Part shown: positions 45,595 to 55,000 of the stretch, piece by piece
Layout of the letters: each line of letters begins with the position of its first letter
How positions within the stretch are numbered: position 1 is the first letter of the stretch
NCBI GenBank assembly: GCA_963575745.1
Contig: CAUYUJ010000190.1
Location: forward strand, 50,298 to 105,297
From: Prorocentrum cordatum
Lineage: Eukaryota; Sar; Dinophyceae; Prorocentrales; Prorocentraceae
Length of the DNA stretch: 55,000 nucleotides
Reading direction: 5' to 3'
Notes under the pieces: model-generated
Database searches by the model: none
What the model was told of the DNA's origin: nothing
The model's input: the letters and a program-made list of their open reading frames with translations, nothing else
Made by a program: the position numbers and the translations under genes

Positions 45595-45746
45595 CCAGCC
45601 TCGAACGTATCCGTATCCCTAAGATTGACACGCTAAAAGGAGATGACAATCTTAGGGATACACCCCCAGAAACTCAGGAAATCCCTAAGATCGCCATCGT
45701 GATGAGGCGATGCCCAACATAGGGATAGGGGTATGTTCCAGGCTGG
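45595..45746. mobile_element. TA-type MITE, CCAGCCT family, copy 3
   Basis: CCAGCCTCGAACGTATCCGT to complement of ATGTTCCAGGCTGG, 152 bp. Right flank TA, left flank CA. Confidence 0.85.
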
Positions 45747-46297
45747 TAATCTGCGGCTGATCGTGGCGGTGGCACACCTTCGGGGCGTTCCAGAAAGGGT
45801 CTCGCCGGCGAGGGCCGGAGGAGTTGGCGTCTTGCCCTCGGCGGAGGGGTGGCGGAGGGGCGGCCGAGGCCGGCGGAGGCAGCACGAGGCTACTTCAAGG
45901 GCGCCCTCGAGGGCGCGAAGTTATTCGCGCTTCGCGCTTCGCGGTTCGGCTCCGATTCCTCCTCGTCCTCCTCTTCTCCCCTGGGAGGCGGCGCGAGAGG
46001 GCGAAGTTATTCGCACTTCGCGCTTCGCGCAGCGCGAAGCGCGAAGTTGGGAGCCCTTACTACTTCCGGTGCCGGAAGCTGGCGGAGGTAGCAGATGCAC
46101 TGCCCAGGGGATGGCAAGGCTTTTCTGTGCAGGGTTTCCAGGACTGGCCATGTGCCGCCTTCTCTTCGGCCCGGGATCTTCGGCGAGGCTGTCGACGTGC
46201 CCCAAAGTCTGGCAGGCAGGGTCGTCCGTGGGGTGATCCCGACGCCGCCGTTCGCACTGCGCGGGGAACAAGCACCATCATAAACATAGCCAAAACT
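45747..46297. other. No gene seen; contains GCGAAGTTATTCGC repeat
   Basis: GGGCGCGAAGTTATTCGCGC (45915) is repeated near 45999 and followed by CGCGCTTCGCGCAGCGCGAA-type palindromes up to about 46048. Confidence 0.4.
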
Positions 46298-46385
46298 GGG
46301 AAGTCCGCGCAGATTTCTTGGACTGGCGCTGGGTCCCCCTCTCTGGTGCGCAGGGGCGGCGCCAGAGTCGCCGCTAGAGGGTTCA
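46298..46385. repeat. TCCGCG-AGATTTC short repeat
   Basis: GAAGTCCGCGCAGATTTCTT, then GGCGCTGGGTCCCCCTCTCT, closely matching the complement of 43686-43740. Confidence 0.65.
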
Positions 46386-46504
46386 GCGCAAGGATTGTAT
46401 CTTCATGCAGGTTTTGCCTCCCTCTGGTAACCCCAGTAAGTCTTTCATGCTGCCAGGATCCCTCCTTAAGCTCTCGATTGCAATGCAACTCGTCCTTCCC
46501 CTTG

Positions 46505-46849
46505 TTCTTCCCATGATCATCATCATCATCATCACCACCACAATCATCATCAACATCACCACCATCATCATCAGCATCACCACCATCACTATCACCATCA
46601 CTATCACCATCACTACCACCACCATCATCATTATCATCATCAGCATCATCATCATCATAGCATCAGCATCAGCATCAGCACCAGCATCATCATCAGCATC
46701 ATCATCATCATCATCATCATCGTCATCATCAGGATCATCGTCATCATCATCATCACATATGCCATCTCCAGCACCATGACCATCACCATCATCATCAGCA
46801 TCACCACCACCACCACTACCACCACCACCATCCGCATCATCAGCACCAC

Positions 46850-46900
<51 letters not shown>

Positions 46901-47045
46901 TATCATCATCATCATCATCATCGTGTCATTGTCATCGTCGTCGTCATCGGCGTCGTCGTCATCATCAGCATCATCATCATCATCGTCGTCATTATCAACA
47001 TCATCATCATAATCACGATCAAATCACCACCATCATCATCAACAT
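46505..47045. repeat. ATC trinucleotide microsatellite
   Basis: About 540 bases of ATC with ACC, AGC and GTC variants, the reverse complement of the 28336-29113 type. Confidence 0.95.
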
Positions 47046-47529
47046 CATGCGCTTCTCTATTCTCCTTGCCGCTCGCGCCCGTTCAGGTCCTGCAGCTTCT
47101 CGGCCCCAAGCTTGCTCTTCTCGCCCCCCGCTCCCCCCGCCGCGCGCGCGCGCGGCCAGGGCGCCAGGGGGCTTGCGGTTGCCACCGCCGCGCAGGTTCC
47201 TCTTCACCTACGCGGCGGTGTTCTACTTGCTGGGCTACGAGCTGCTTTGGGCCACTGCCGCAGGCAGGGGTCCCAACGCTTCCTCCGTGATCTGGCTGGT
47301 TCGGGGTCGCTCTTTCACCCCGCCAGTCAGAGCTCGGGTGGGGGTGGGCCGGCTGCCTCCTGTGGGCACCCGGCAGCGGCGAGTGTGCACACTCTCCGCT
47401 CGGGCGCCGCTGCCCCCCTGGCAGTGCGCGCCCGTGTCATCTGGGCGTGGCCCCAGCCAGGCCGTCCAGGCAGGCGTCTGACCTGCTCGCGGGTTCCTCC
47501 CGCGCCTGCCGCAGCTGCTGCTCGTGTGA
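47046..47529 (+). other. Upstream region of the DIRS-like frame; possible coding remnants
   Basis: Open plus frames occur (for example FTYAAVFYLLGYELLWATA near 47205) but in different frames from the main one. TGA codons at 47479 and 47527 close the main frame. The 5' end of the element or gene is probably here but could not be fixed. Confidence 0.3.
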
Positions 47530-49627
47530 CGCTGGCTTCTGAGCCCCGTCCCGCAGGCTCGGCATCCGATGGCGCCTGCCTCCCTTTCGCCGCTACAAAA
47601 CTCCCCTCCTTCCTCTTGCCTCTTCCCCTTGGACCCCGGAGCGGACGCCCATCTGAGGAGAGGAGTAGGAGGTGGAGTTCCCTCGCATCACGAGGAGGCC
47701 GCGCCATCGGCCCGGAAGAAGAGTGCTCGCGCTACGCCCGTTGCCGGCGCCACTCAAGGGTCGAGCCCGCCCGCCGCCGAACGGTCTATTGCTCGCGCCA
47801 CGAGTGTCGCCGCCGCCTCTCGGAACACCGCCCGCCTGGCAACAGGCGGAGAGGCCACCGGCGCGAAGATAACGGCGTCCAGGACGGAGGAGTCGGAGTC
47901 GGTGGACCCTCTCTTTCTCCACTCCCCCTCTACTCCTCCCCCTCCAGTCGCCGCTTCGCCATGGCTCAGCTGCCGTTCGCGGCATCGTTTCCCTCGCGTG
48001 GGCAACGACAGGCGCGCGCGCGCCCAGGGCCCTTCGGGCGGATCGGGACCCAGCGGATTTGAGGGGGTTGGCATGCGCCCTTCCAGCGATGCTGCTACGG
48101 CCCCGCAGGGGAGGGGTCGTGCCGCCCACTCAACCGTCGGCCTGGCTCACCAGTCTGGCCGCCCGCCGCGAGCAAGTTTTCTGGCCGCCTCGCCCGCTCC
48201 CGCGGGTTTTCGGCCCCCTCCAGGGTCGGAGCCGTCGGTTGTCGAAACCAGGCGGGGCGGGAGCTCTGTTCGTTTGGCAATCACCCACGAGCTGTCGCGC
48301 GCGGTGCCTCCCCCGCCTACTGTAGCGGCGGACGCTGTGGATTCTGGCGGTTTGGAGGGGGTGGGTATGCGCTCCTCCAGCGATGCTGTTGCGGCCCCGC
48401 AGGGAGGGGTTCGTACCGCTCCCCCAGCCGCCACCGCAGTTAACCAGCTTAGCACCCCGCCGCGAGACGGTCCCAAGGCAGCTTTGCCCTCGCTTTCGGG
48501 ACTCCAGCTCCCTTCAGGGTTGGAGCCGCCGTCACAGACGCGTGCCGAGCGCACAGGGCCACCGCGGAGCAGTCCCAGAGCCGCCTCGCCGACTCGCGCC
48601 AGCTTCCGGCCCCCCCCTGGGTTGGAGTCGCCGTTACAGCCGCGTGCTTGGCGGATGGGCCCACCGCCTGGCTTTGATGCACGAACACCAGCACTGCCGG
48701 CGGCAGCACCAACGCCTGCGCTTACGCCGGCACCAGCGCCAGCGCCTCCTCCTGCGCCGAGGCCGGCACCGATGCCTGCACGAGCGCCAGCACGGACAGC
48801 GGCAGCACCGACGCGTGCGCTTACACCAGCACCAGCGCCAGCGCCGCACCGACGTCAGCATCAACGCCAGCACCTGGCGGCGTCAGCACCGACGCTTGCG
48901 CTTACGCCGGCACCAGCGCCAGCGCCTACGCCAGCACCGAGGCCAGCGCCGACGCCAGCCCTGACGCCAGCACAGACGGCGGCAGCACCGACGCCTGCGC
49001 TTCCGCCGGCACTAGCGCCAGCGATTACGCCAGGGGGCGCTTCGACAGTGTTGCCCTTCCACCCGCCACCTGGGTTTGAGGCGCTGTCGGGCCCTGCGGT
49101 CTGGCAGGTGGGGCCATCTCCCTGCCTCGCTAGCCTGGAGGCGGGCGCTCGGGTGCCGCCGCCGCACAACCGTTGCGCGACCGACGCCGCGGTTGGGTTT
49201 CCTTTTCCTGACAGCGGAAGTGGGCAGTCGGCGATCCCCTGCCTAGGGGCCTCACCCCTGCCTCCAAGGGAGCCGCTTGCGGTCAGTGCCTCCCGTGCGA
49301 GCGCCCACGCCATCTTGCACTCGCTCGGGCTACTCGGGAATCCAACCTCGGCGTCGACGGACCCCGCGTCCCTGCCAGTGTCGGCCCCCTTGTTGTCAGG
49401 CGCTACGCGACATGTTTCTGCTGCTGCTGCAGATGGTTTCGGGGTAGCTGGTACCTGCCTGCCGGGCGCCGCTGCTTCGGCGCCACAGAGCACGGGTCGC
49501 ACCGATCCCTCAGCCCCCGCCGCAGCTCGCGATTTGGGCACGCCGCCGCAAAGCTGTCCTATGGCCACTTCGCCGTGTCTTCCAGGCTTCCTGCCCCCAC
49601 CAGGGCTGGAGCCGCCGTCACGGCCGT
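47530..49627 (+). CDS. DIRS-like element: proline/alanine-rich leader with internal repeats
   Basis: Open in one frame from 47530, with the first in-frame ATG at 48073. Modules recur: GVGMR[PS]SSDA-[AT]-APQG (48070 and 48364), PPPGLE or PPPGFE (near 48610, 48661, 49063, 49600), and an alanine-proline-threonine stretch (48690-49035) of TPAPAPAP type. No globular domain was recognised. Relatives of this element type carry low-complexity leaders before the polymerase. Its frame changes at about 49620. Confidence 0.5.
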
Positions 49628-50266
49628 GTGCCTCGCGTCGCTCTGGGGGCGCCCTCCGCGAGGCTAGAGGCGCTCCAGCCCTTCGCCGACGTGGCGGTTC
49701 GTCTGGGTTTTCAGCCATTCGGGATCGCGGCCACGTTGGCCAGGGCACCTGCGCCACCTCATCGCGTCCAGCTGCGCGCTGGGACCCCAGCTTCGGCGCT
49801 CGTCTCAGCGTGGGGGAAGGCTCGGTCGAACGCCCCTCCGCAGGCGCTCCCGCCTGCCCCTCCCGCGCGCGTCCCCCCGCCACTTGGGCGGGCCGACCCC
49901 GCTGCGGTCGCCGGCTCCGCCGAGGGGGTCGCAGGGGACGCACTGGGGCTGCCTGCCGAGGCGCCCCAGAGGGCTCTCGATCTGGCTTTCATCTGCCAGC
50001 GGGAGGCGCTGCAGCGGTGCATGTTCATCGTCCAGCTGGTGGGGGGCCGCGGCTACCTCGGAACCGCATGGTTCCTCACGGGGATCAAGCCCCCCCCGTG
50101 TCGCGTGACCTGGTGCGGGTGGCGGCAGGCCCTTGCCGCGCCCGTTCCGCCGGCTCCCAGGCCGCCGGCGGAGCCGCCCTCCACGGCGGCGCATCCCACC
50201 ACAGGGGTGGACGCACGCGAGCTGCGTGCACCGGCCGAGGGTTCACGCAGCGGCGAGTCGCTGTAA
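49628..50266 (+). CDS. DIRS-like element: pre-polymerase segment in a shifted frame
   Basis: The plausible reading is one frame over from the leader: LEALQPFADVAVRLGFQPFG, then AFICQREALQRCMFIVQLVG, ending in TAA at 50264-50266. The SSSDAVAAPQGGVR module returns at 50309 in this frame. The reading then passes back to the first frame by about 50400. Either the copy is frameshifted or small introns or sequence errors exist. Function unknown. Confidence 0.4.
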   Translation: MPRVALGAPSARLEALQPFADVAVRLGFQPFGIAATLARAPAPPHRVQLRAGTPASALVSAWGKARSNAPPQALPPAPPARVPPPLGRADPAAVAGSAEGVAGDALGLPAEAPQRALDLAFICQREALQRCMFIVQLVGGRGYLGTAWFLTGIKPPPCRVTWCGWRQALAAPVPPAPRPPAEPPSTAAHPTTGVDARELRAPAEGSRSGESL

Positions 50267-50400
50267 GCGACGACGCTGCTGCTGCCAGGCGTGCCTGGGC
50301 TGAGCGAGGCCGTGAGAGTAGGCACGCGCTCCTCCAGCGATGCTGTTGCGGCCCCGCAGGGAGGAGTTCGTGCCGCTGTCGCGACTCTCGCTCTACCCCT

Positions 50401-53400
50401 GGCTCCCCTTCAGGGCCGAGTGGCCATTTTGGCAATTTTCACCGTGCTGCCGAAGCCCCTTCCGACGGGGACTCAGGCGCACCGCCCGTCGCTTCCATCG
50501 GTTCTGTTGCCAGTGGGAACCCCCCTCGAGTCGACTTGTCCTCCGGGGTCACTACCGTGCCACCGGCCCCTCGAGTTGACCTGTCCTCAGGGGCCGCTGC
50601 CAGTTCCGAAGCCTCTCGCGTTGACTTGTCCGCGGGGGATTCGAGGCCGTCTGCACCTACCGGCACCACGCCTTCCTTTCCCAAGGTCGCGCCCTTTGTC
50701 GCTGACCTTTCTGCCTTGCTGCGCCTGTTTCCTGGCGCGAACATCGATATCACCCATTGGGCTGCTGCTTTAGCTCAGGTTGGGATGGGTGCTCGTTGTT
50801 CTCTGTCGTCTTTCACCCGCACCTCCCTCAGCGCGTCGGCCCGGGACGGCTCGTACGTGTTGGAGCCGCCTCCCCGCGATCCTTGGCCGTGCCCTCCAGC
50901 GCCTTCTCTGCCGCCGCCTCCTGTAACCTTGACGGGTCGCGCGCGCGAGCGGTGGCGCTTGAGGCGCGCAGCGCGCACCTTAGCACAGCACGCCGTTGTT
51001 GCGCTAAACTGGCTCACCTTGGGCCATCCCAGCCTCGCTCCCATCGAGGCCCATGTGTGCACAGCGGCCACGCCCTGCCAGGAGGGTACTCGCGACCGCC
51101 TCGAGCGGTTGTGTCGGATCGCAGTTCGCCTTGCCCGCGGCGGCAAGAGCGACTTAGGTCGGGCTTTCTCCAAGTTCGACGCCACTGAAGTCTCGCTCCA
51201 TGGCCTGGCCACCCATGTTGCAGCTATCGAGGCTTCCTTCACCTCCTCTTCCCAGGTGCCCGCCCCCATGCGGCAATGCCCGTCCAGCGCGCCTCCTGTG
51301 CCTGGATCGTTGGCTTCAGCGGCAGGCTGGGACTCCACCCAGTCTGAGCCCTTCGACCTCCGAGTCAGGGCGTCCCGCATCAAGTGGGATTATTCTCCGA
51401 CGTTTGATCCCACTCCCTTCCTCGCCGACGCGCGGGTCCGCAAAGCTTTTCACGACCCCGAAACCATGCGTCTTCCGTCGGCCGAGTGGCCATCGGGCCT
51501 CCCGGGGGCCCGCGTCCACATGGACCGTGATCAGCTGTGGGAGCTTCTTCGGAAGTGGGACTCCTGCGGCGCCCTGTACTTGACTCCCACCTCAGACCTG
51601 GCTTGGGATGAGGCTTGCGGAGCGTTCAGGGTCCCCAAGGACAGCGAGTACGATCGGCTGATTCTTAATCCCACGGTGGTGAACAGTCGCTGTCAGAGCA
51701 TTTCTTCCAGCACTCAGCGCCTTGGGCAGGGTTTCCTGCTCTGCCGCATGGGTCTCGCTGCAGGCGAGTGGTTGGTGGTGTCATGCGATGACTTACGCGA
51801 GTTCTATTACACCTTTAAGGTGCCACCAGCTCGAGCGAAGCGCAATGCCCTCCGCGTGCGGCTGCCCAGTGCGCGGTTCAAGGCATTCAATGCGTGGCGC
51901 CCTGACCTCGAGGGCGTGGATGTTTCCCCGTGCTTGAACGCGCTGGCTATGGGCGACAACATGGCCGTGGAAATCGCAAACTCTGCGCACGAGGGTGTCC
52001 TTCGCAGCTTCGGGGCTCTTCGCCCCCATGAGCAAGCTGTGCACAGGACTCCGTTTCCGCGTGGCCATTTCGTCGAGATGTTGAACATCGACGATCACAC
52101 GGGCTTCCAGAAGCTGTCCTGGAATGGCCTAGCTCCCCGCCCCGACGACCCAAATCGTCGTGATAAGGAGGTGTTTGCTGCGTGCGACCGCGGCTACCCT
52201 CGCGTGGGGCTGGTCCAGCACCCTGGTAAGCGGACCCGTGGCGCGACTCATAAGGTCGTGGTCGGTGCCGAGGTGGAGGGTCGGATAGGCATCGTGTGCG
52301 CGCCTCTTGTGCGCACCGTGGCCCTGTGCCGGCTAACCCTCATCCAAGTGTACCTCGGTCATTCGACCCGCGCGGTGCTAGCGTCGCTCGTCGGATGTTG
52401 GGTGCAAGTGTTTCTCTTTCGCAGGCCCATGCTGTCGATTTTCACGCACGTCTACAACTTCCTGTCGTCGTTGTCGACGGAAGATGGGTTCGAATACGAG
52501 CTCCCCGTCTCCGTTCGCGACGAGCTGCTAGCCTGCGCTTACCTGGCCTTTGTCGCCATTAACGACCTTCGCGCGGGCTACTCCCCCGAAGTGTTCGGCA
52601 CGGACGCCTCCCTCGGCTGGGGGGGAGTGGTCCGCTCCTCGATCAGTCCACATCTCTCCCAAGAGTTGTGGCGCCGGTCTGAGCACGGAGGGTGGCACAC
52701 GGTCCTCCACAACCGAAGTTTGCTTGCCGTGCTGGACCGGGGAGTCCCATTAGGCCCCGAGCTCACCCAGCTGCATCGCGATTTGGGGCTCCCTTCCATT
52801 GAGCCCCCAGTCGCGCCGCACTGGATAAGCGAACTGTCGGAAGCGCTGCACTTCCGCCTGGCCTATAAATGGGAATTTCGAATGCCGCGTCACATCAACA
52901 TCCTGGAGGCCACTGTTTTCAAGAGTCTGTGCAAGTACTGCTGCGTTCGCATGCCGGACTCTCGGATCCCTGTGCTGCTCGATTCTAAGGTCGCCTTGGG
53001 CGCGGCCGCCCACGGTCGCAGCAGCTCTCCAGGGCTTTCCCATGTCCTCAGCACGGCTTTGCCTTACATCTTGAGCGGTGGCTTATACATGGGTGGCCTC
53101 TATGTGCCCACCGACGTCCACAGGGCGGATGACCCCACCAGGAATCGGCCTGTGCGCCCCCCCTCCAGGGAGGCTCCTGCGTGGCTGGTCGACGCTGAGG
53201 CGGGCGATTTCGGTAGGTTCGATTGGGTCGCACTTGCTGACGCGCATTCTCCCTACCCCACTTGCCTATGGGGACGGCTCGCCGCGCTAGTCCTAGCACA
53301 GGGGCTCCTTGCGCGGGGGAATGCCCGGGCCGCCCATGGTCTGGCGGCACGTCCCCCTCTCTCGCCCGCCCCCGCGGCCGACGCATGGTTTGCAAGCGCG

Positions 53401-55000
53401 GCCGCCGCAACTGGGGTCGAGGCGCCGGTTTTTCTCGAAGCTCCCGGCACGCTTCCGCAGCCCGACCCAGCGCAAGCCGAGGCTCCAGAGATTCCTAGGC
53501 GGAACGCCTCTCCCGCGGTGGGCGGCGGATGCCTCGGGGGAAGGAGCGCCGAAGGTGCCGCTGAGCTCTCCGCGCTTCCCCATGAAGCCTCCCAGGGCGC
53601 GTCGCCTTTCGAAGCGCCCTTCAGGCCGGGTGCGGCCCCCGTTGCCGCTGGCCCGCCCGGCGCGCCCGCCCAGCTTTCGGCGGCCAGGCCGAGGCTCGCC
53701 GCCCGGACCGATCCCAAGCGACCCGCCAAGGTTGCAAAGGTGCGGACGGCGCGCGAGCTCCTTCAGCTCAAACCGGGTGCCGACCGGTCGGCCATGGAAC
53801 GCCAGTTCCGGCGGTTGGCCACGCCGCACCGCCCGGACAGGGCGCGCCATCGCCCATTGTCCGCATCGGACCGCGCGGACGCCTCTCCCCTCTGGTCCAG
53901 GTTCTGCGACGCGAAGTCGCTCCTGCTTGGCGAGGCTTCTCGTTGCCAGCCGGGAGCGGGAACCCTACCTTGCCAGGAACGGGAGCACGGGACTTGCCGC
54001 GGAGGCGTTCGTGCGGGCCCGCGCCTATATGCAAGAGCGCGGCCGTGGCCAGACGGGCGCGCCGCCGGCGCCTGCCAGTGCTTGCAGCCCGAGCTGGGCG
54101 GAGCACGGCCGGATTTCGGGGCCTCCGCCTCTGGGACTCCCTCGGCGCCCTGCTCTTCGCGCGGAAGGCGCCATCGGCCAGCTCGTCCAGCGGAAACGGT
54201 TCGCGCTGAGCGCCCCCGTCGTGCGCGCGCTGCTCGTGCGCCCGCGGCGCTGCTCTCGGCGCCTGGCGCGGCCGCGCCGCCCCCGGGTCGTAGGGCCAGG
54301 CGCACTGCCAATTTCGCGCTGTGGGGCCAGCCTTGCGCGCGCCATCGCGCCGCCGCGTCGGCGGACGAGGGGCGTGAGCCTTTGCCTTCGCGCTCCTGGA
54401 GCCCGGGCCTTGGAGCAGGCGCGCCCGGTGCCCCCTCCAGCAGCGCCCGGCTCGGCAGCACCTCGAAGTGGCGCGACGCGCCGCTTGCGCCGGGGGACGG
54501 CGCCCGCGTTCCGCATACTTTTTCCGACCGCGCCCCGCGACGCCAGTCGGACTCGCAGGACGCGCCGCCAGTGGCGTCGCCGCGGGGCTCTCGCCGCGCA
54601 CCGCCGCCGCGGGGCGCTCGCGCGAGCACCCGCTCGGCTGGCCCAGCCGCCCGCTTCGCGGCCGCTCCGCCGCCGCGCGGCTCCGGCAGCGACCCCGCTT
54701 GCGACCTCGCTTCCGGAGCTCGCGACCCGCCCACGGTCACCGGCTCGGCGAGCTCCGGGAGCTTGCCGGTTGGCGCATTCTCGGCGCGGGGCGCCAGGAT
54801 CAGCATGGGCCCTCCTGCTCGCGCCGCCAGTGCGCCACCAGCATTACGCGTCGACGGTGCACCCATGCGGGTTCCTGCGGATCGATTGCGGCCGAACGCG
54901 CTTGCGCGCATACCCGCGGCCTCGGGGCCCGCCGCCGCCTCCTTCGCCATGCTTGAGGCCGCGCCCCGTGCCGGGGCCAGTCCGAGGTCTCTTGGCCCCG
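50401..55000 (+). CDS. DIRS-like reverse transcriptase-RNase H with J-domain-like segment (runs off the edge)
   Basis: The frame is open to the last base of the window. A linker leads to a conserved region from about 51355. RT motifs: SCDDLREFYYTF (51781), the ALAMGDNMAVEIA helix (about 51940) and NIDDH (52084-52098) in place of YxDD. The connection domain (VGLVQHPGKR, LVGCWVQVFLFRRP) follows. RNase H acidic residues lie in GTDAS (52597), HINILEA (52891), LLDSK (52975) and VHRADDPTR (53116). After a proline/alanine linker, 53740-53940 reads RTARELLQLKPGADRSAMER, FRRLATPHRPD and LWSRFCDAKSLLL, resembling the three helices of a J-domain, with HRPD where HPD is expected. Near 53943 the better reading moves to another frame (REREPYLARNGSTGLAAEAF). 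A tyrosine recombinase, expected in DIRS elements, would lie beyond the window. Confidence 0.75.
53740..53940 (+). other. J-domain-like region within the DIRS-like frame
   Basis: Helix I ARELLQLKPGA, helix II AMERQFRRLATPH, the loop HRPD (53827-53838) and a helix III candidate WSRFCDAKSLLLGEA are at normal J-domain spacing. J-domains stimulate Hsp70. The altered HPD makes activity doubtful. Confidence 0.5.

Noticed and set aside
50418-50445. Second spliced-leader-like sequence (GTGGCCATTTTGGC)
   Set aside because: Only the middle matches; the TCAAG end is missing and it lies inside a coding frame.
53763-54950. 395-codon minus-strand frame
   Set aside because: GC-driven shadow of the plus-strand DIRS-like frame; no domain on minus.

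Overview
The window reads as nuclear DNA of a dinoflagellate. Three things point there: a relict dinoflagellate spliced-leader sequence (26523-26543, minus strand), Ty1/copia-like and DIRS-like coding sequences of the types I associate with dinoflagellate genomes, and a host gene broken into small exons by kilobase-scale repeat-filled introns. I cannot name the genus from sequence alone. Most of the window is not coding. Very many apparent open frames are translations of GC-rich simple repeats, and these are left out.

Layout. 1-4237: tandem and foldback repeats, including a hAT-like MITE with a perfect 8-bp target duplication. 4238-13798: a ~115-bp satellite array split by a nearly complete Ty1/copia element (4327-12825; 122/121-bp LTRs, 5-bp duplication, tRNA-type primer site, polypurine tract). 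Its gag is itself split by a 1.2-kb foldback insertion with an 8-bp duplication. 13800-24160: a TA-flanked inverted-repeat element, microsatellites, two copies of a composite repeat (head, ~90-bp array, tail), an A+T-richer island with a trinucleotide hairpin, and further MITEs.

24163-40482: one host gene on the plus strand, an ERGIC3/Erv46-like membrane protein of ER-Golgi transport. I reconstruct five exons, a short initial exon, a long second exon, two middle exons and a C-terminal exon. The introns hold an antisense LINE-like relic with a relict spliced leader, a 2.1-kb TTAA-flanked inverted-repeat element, and many MITEs. The second exon carries an extra glycosylation-rich stretch with a PAN/Apple-like cysteine domain that I do not know from other family members.

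40850-47050: an inverted-orientation array of the same ~90-bp satellite, more MITEs and microsatellites. 47530-55000: a reading frame that stays open off the right edge. It has a proline/alanine-rich leader with internal repeats, a DIRS-like reverse transcriptase and RNase H, and then a J-domain-like segment. Several frame changes suggest decay, a complex gene model, or sequence error.

The retroelement genes and the host gene have no evident joint pathway. The main biological themes are nested mobile-element insertion, foldback DNA families, and intron growth around one secretory-pathway gene.
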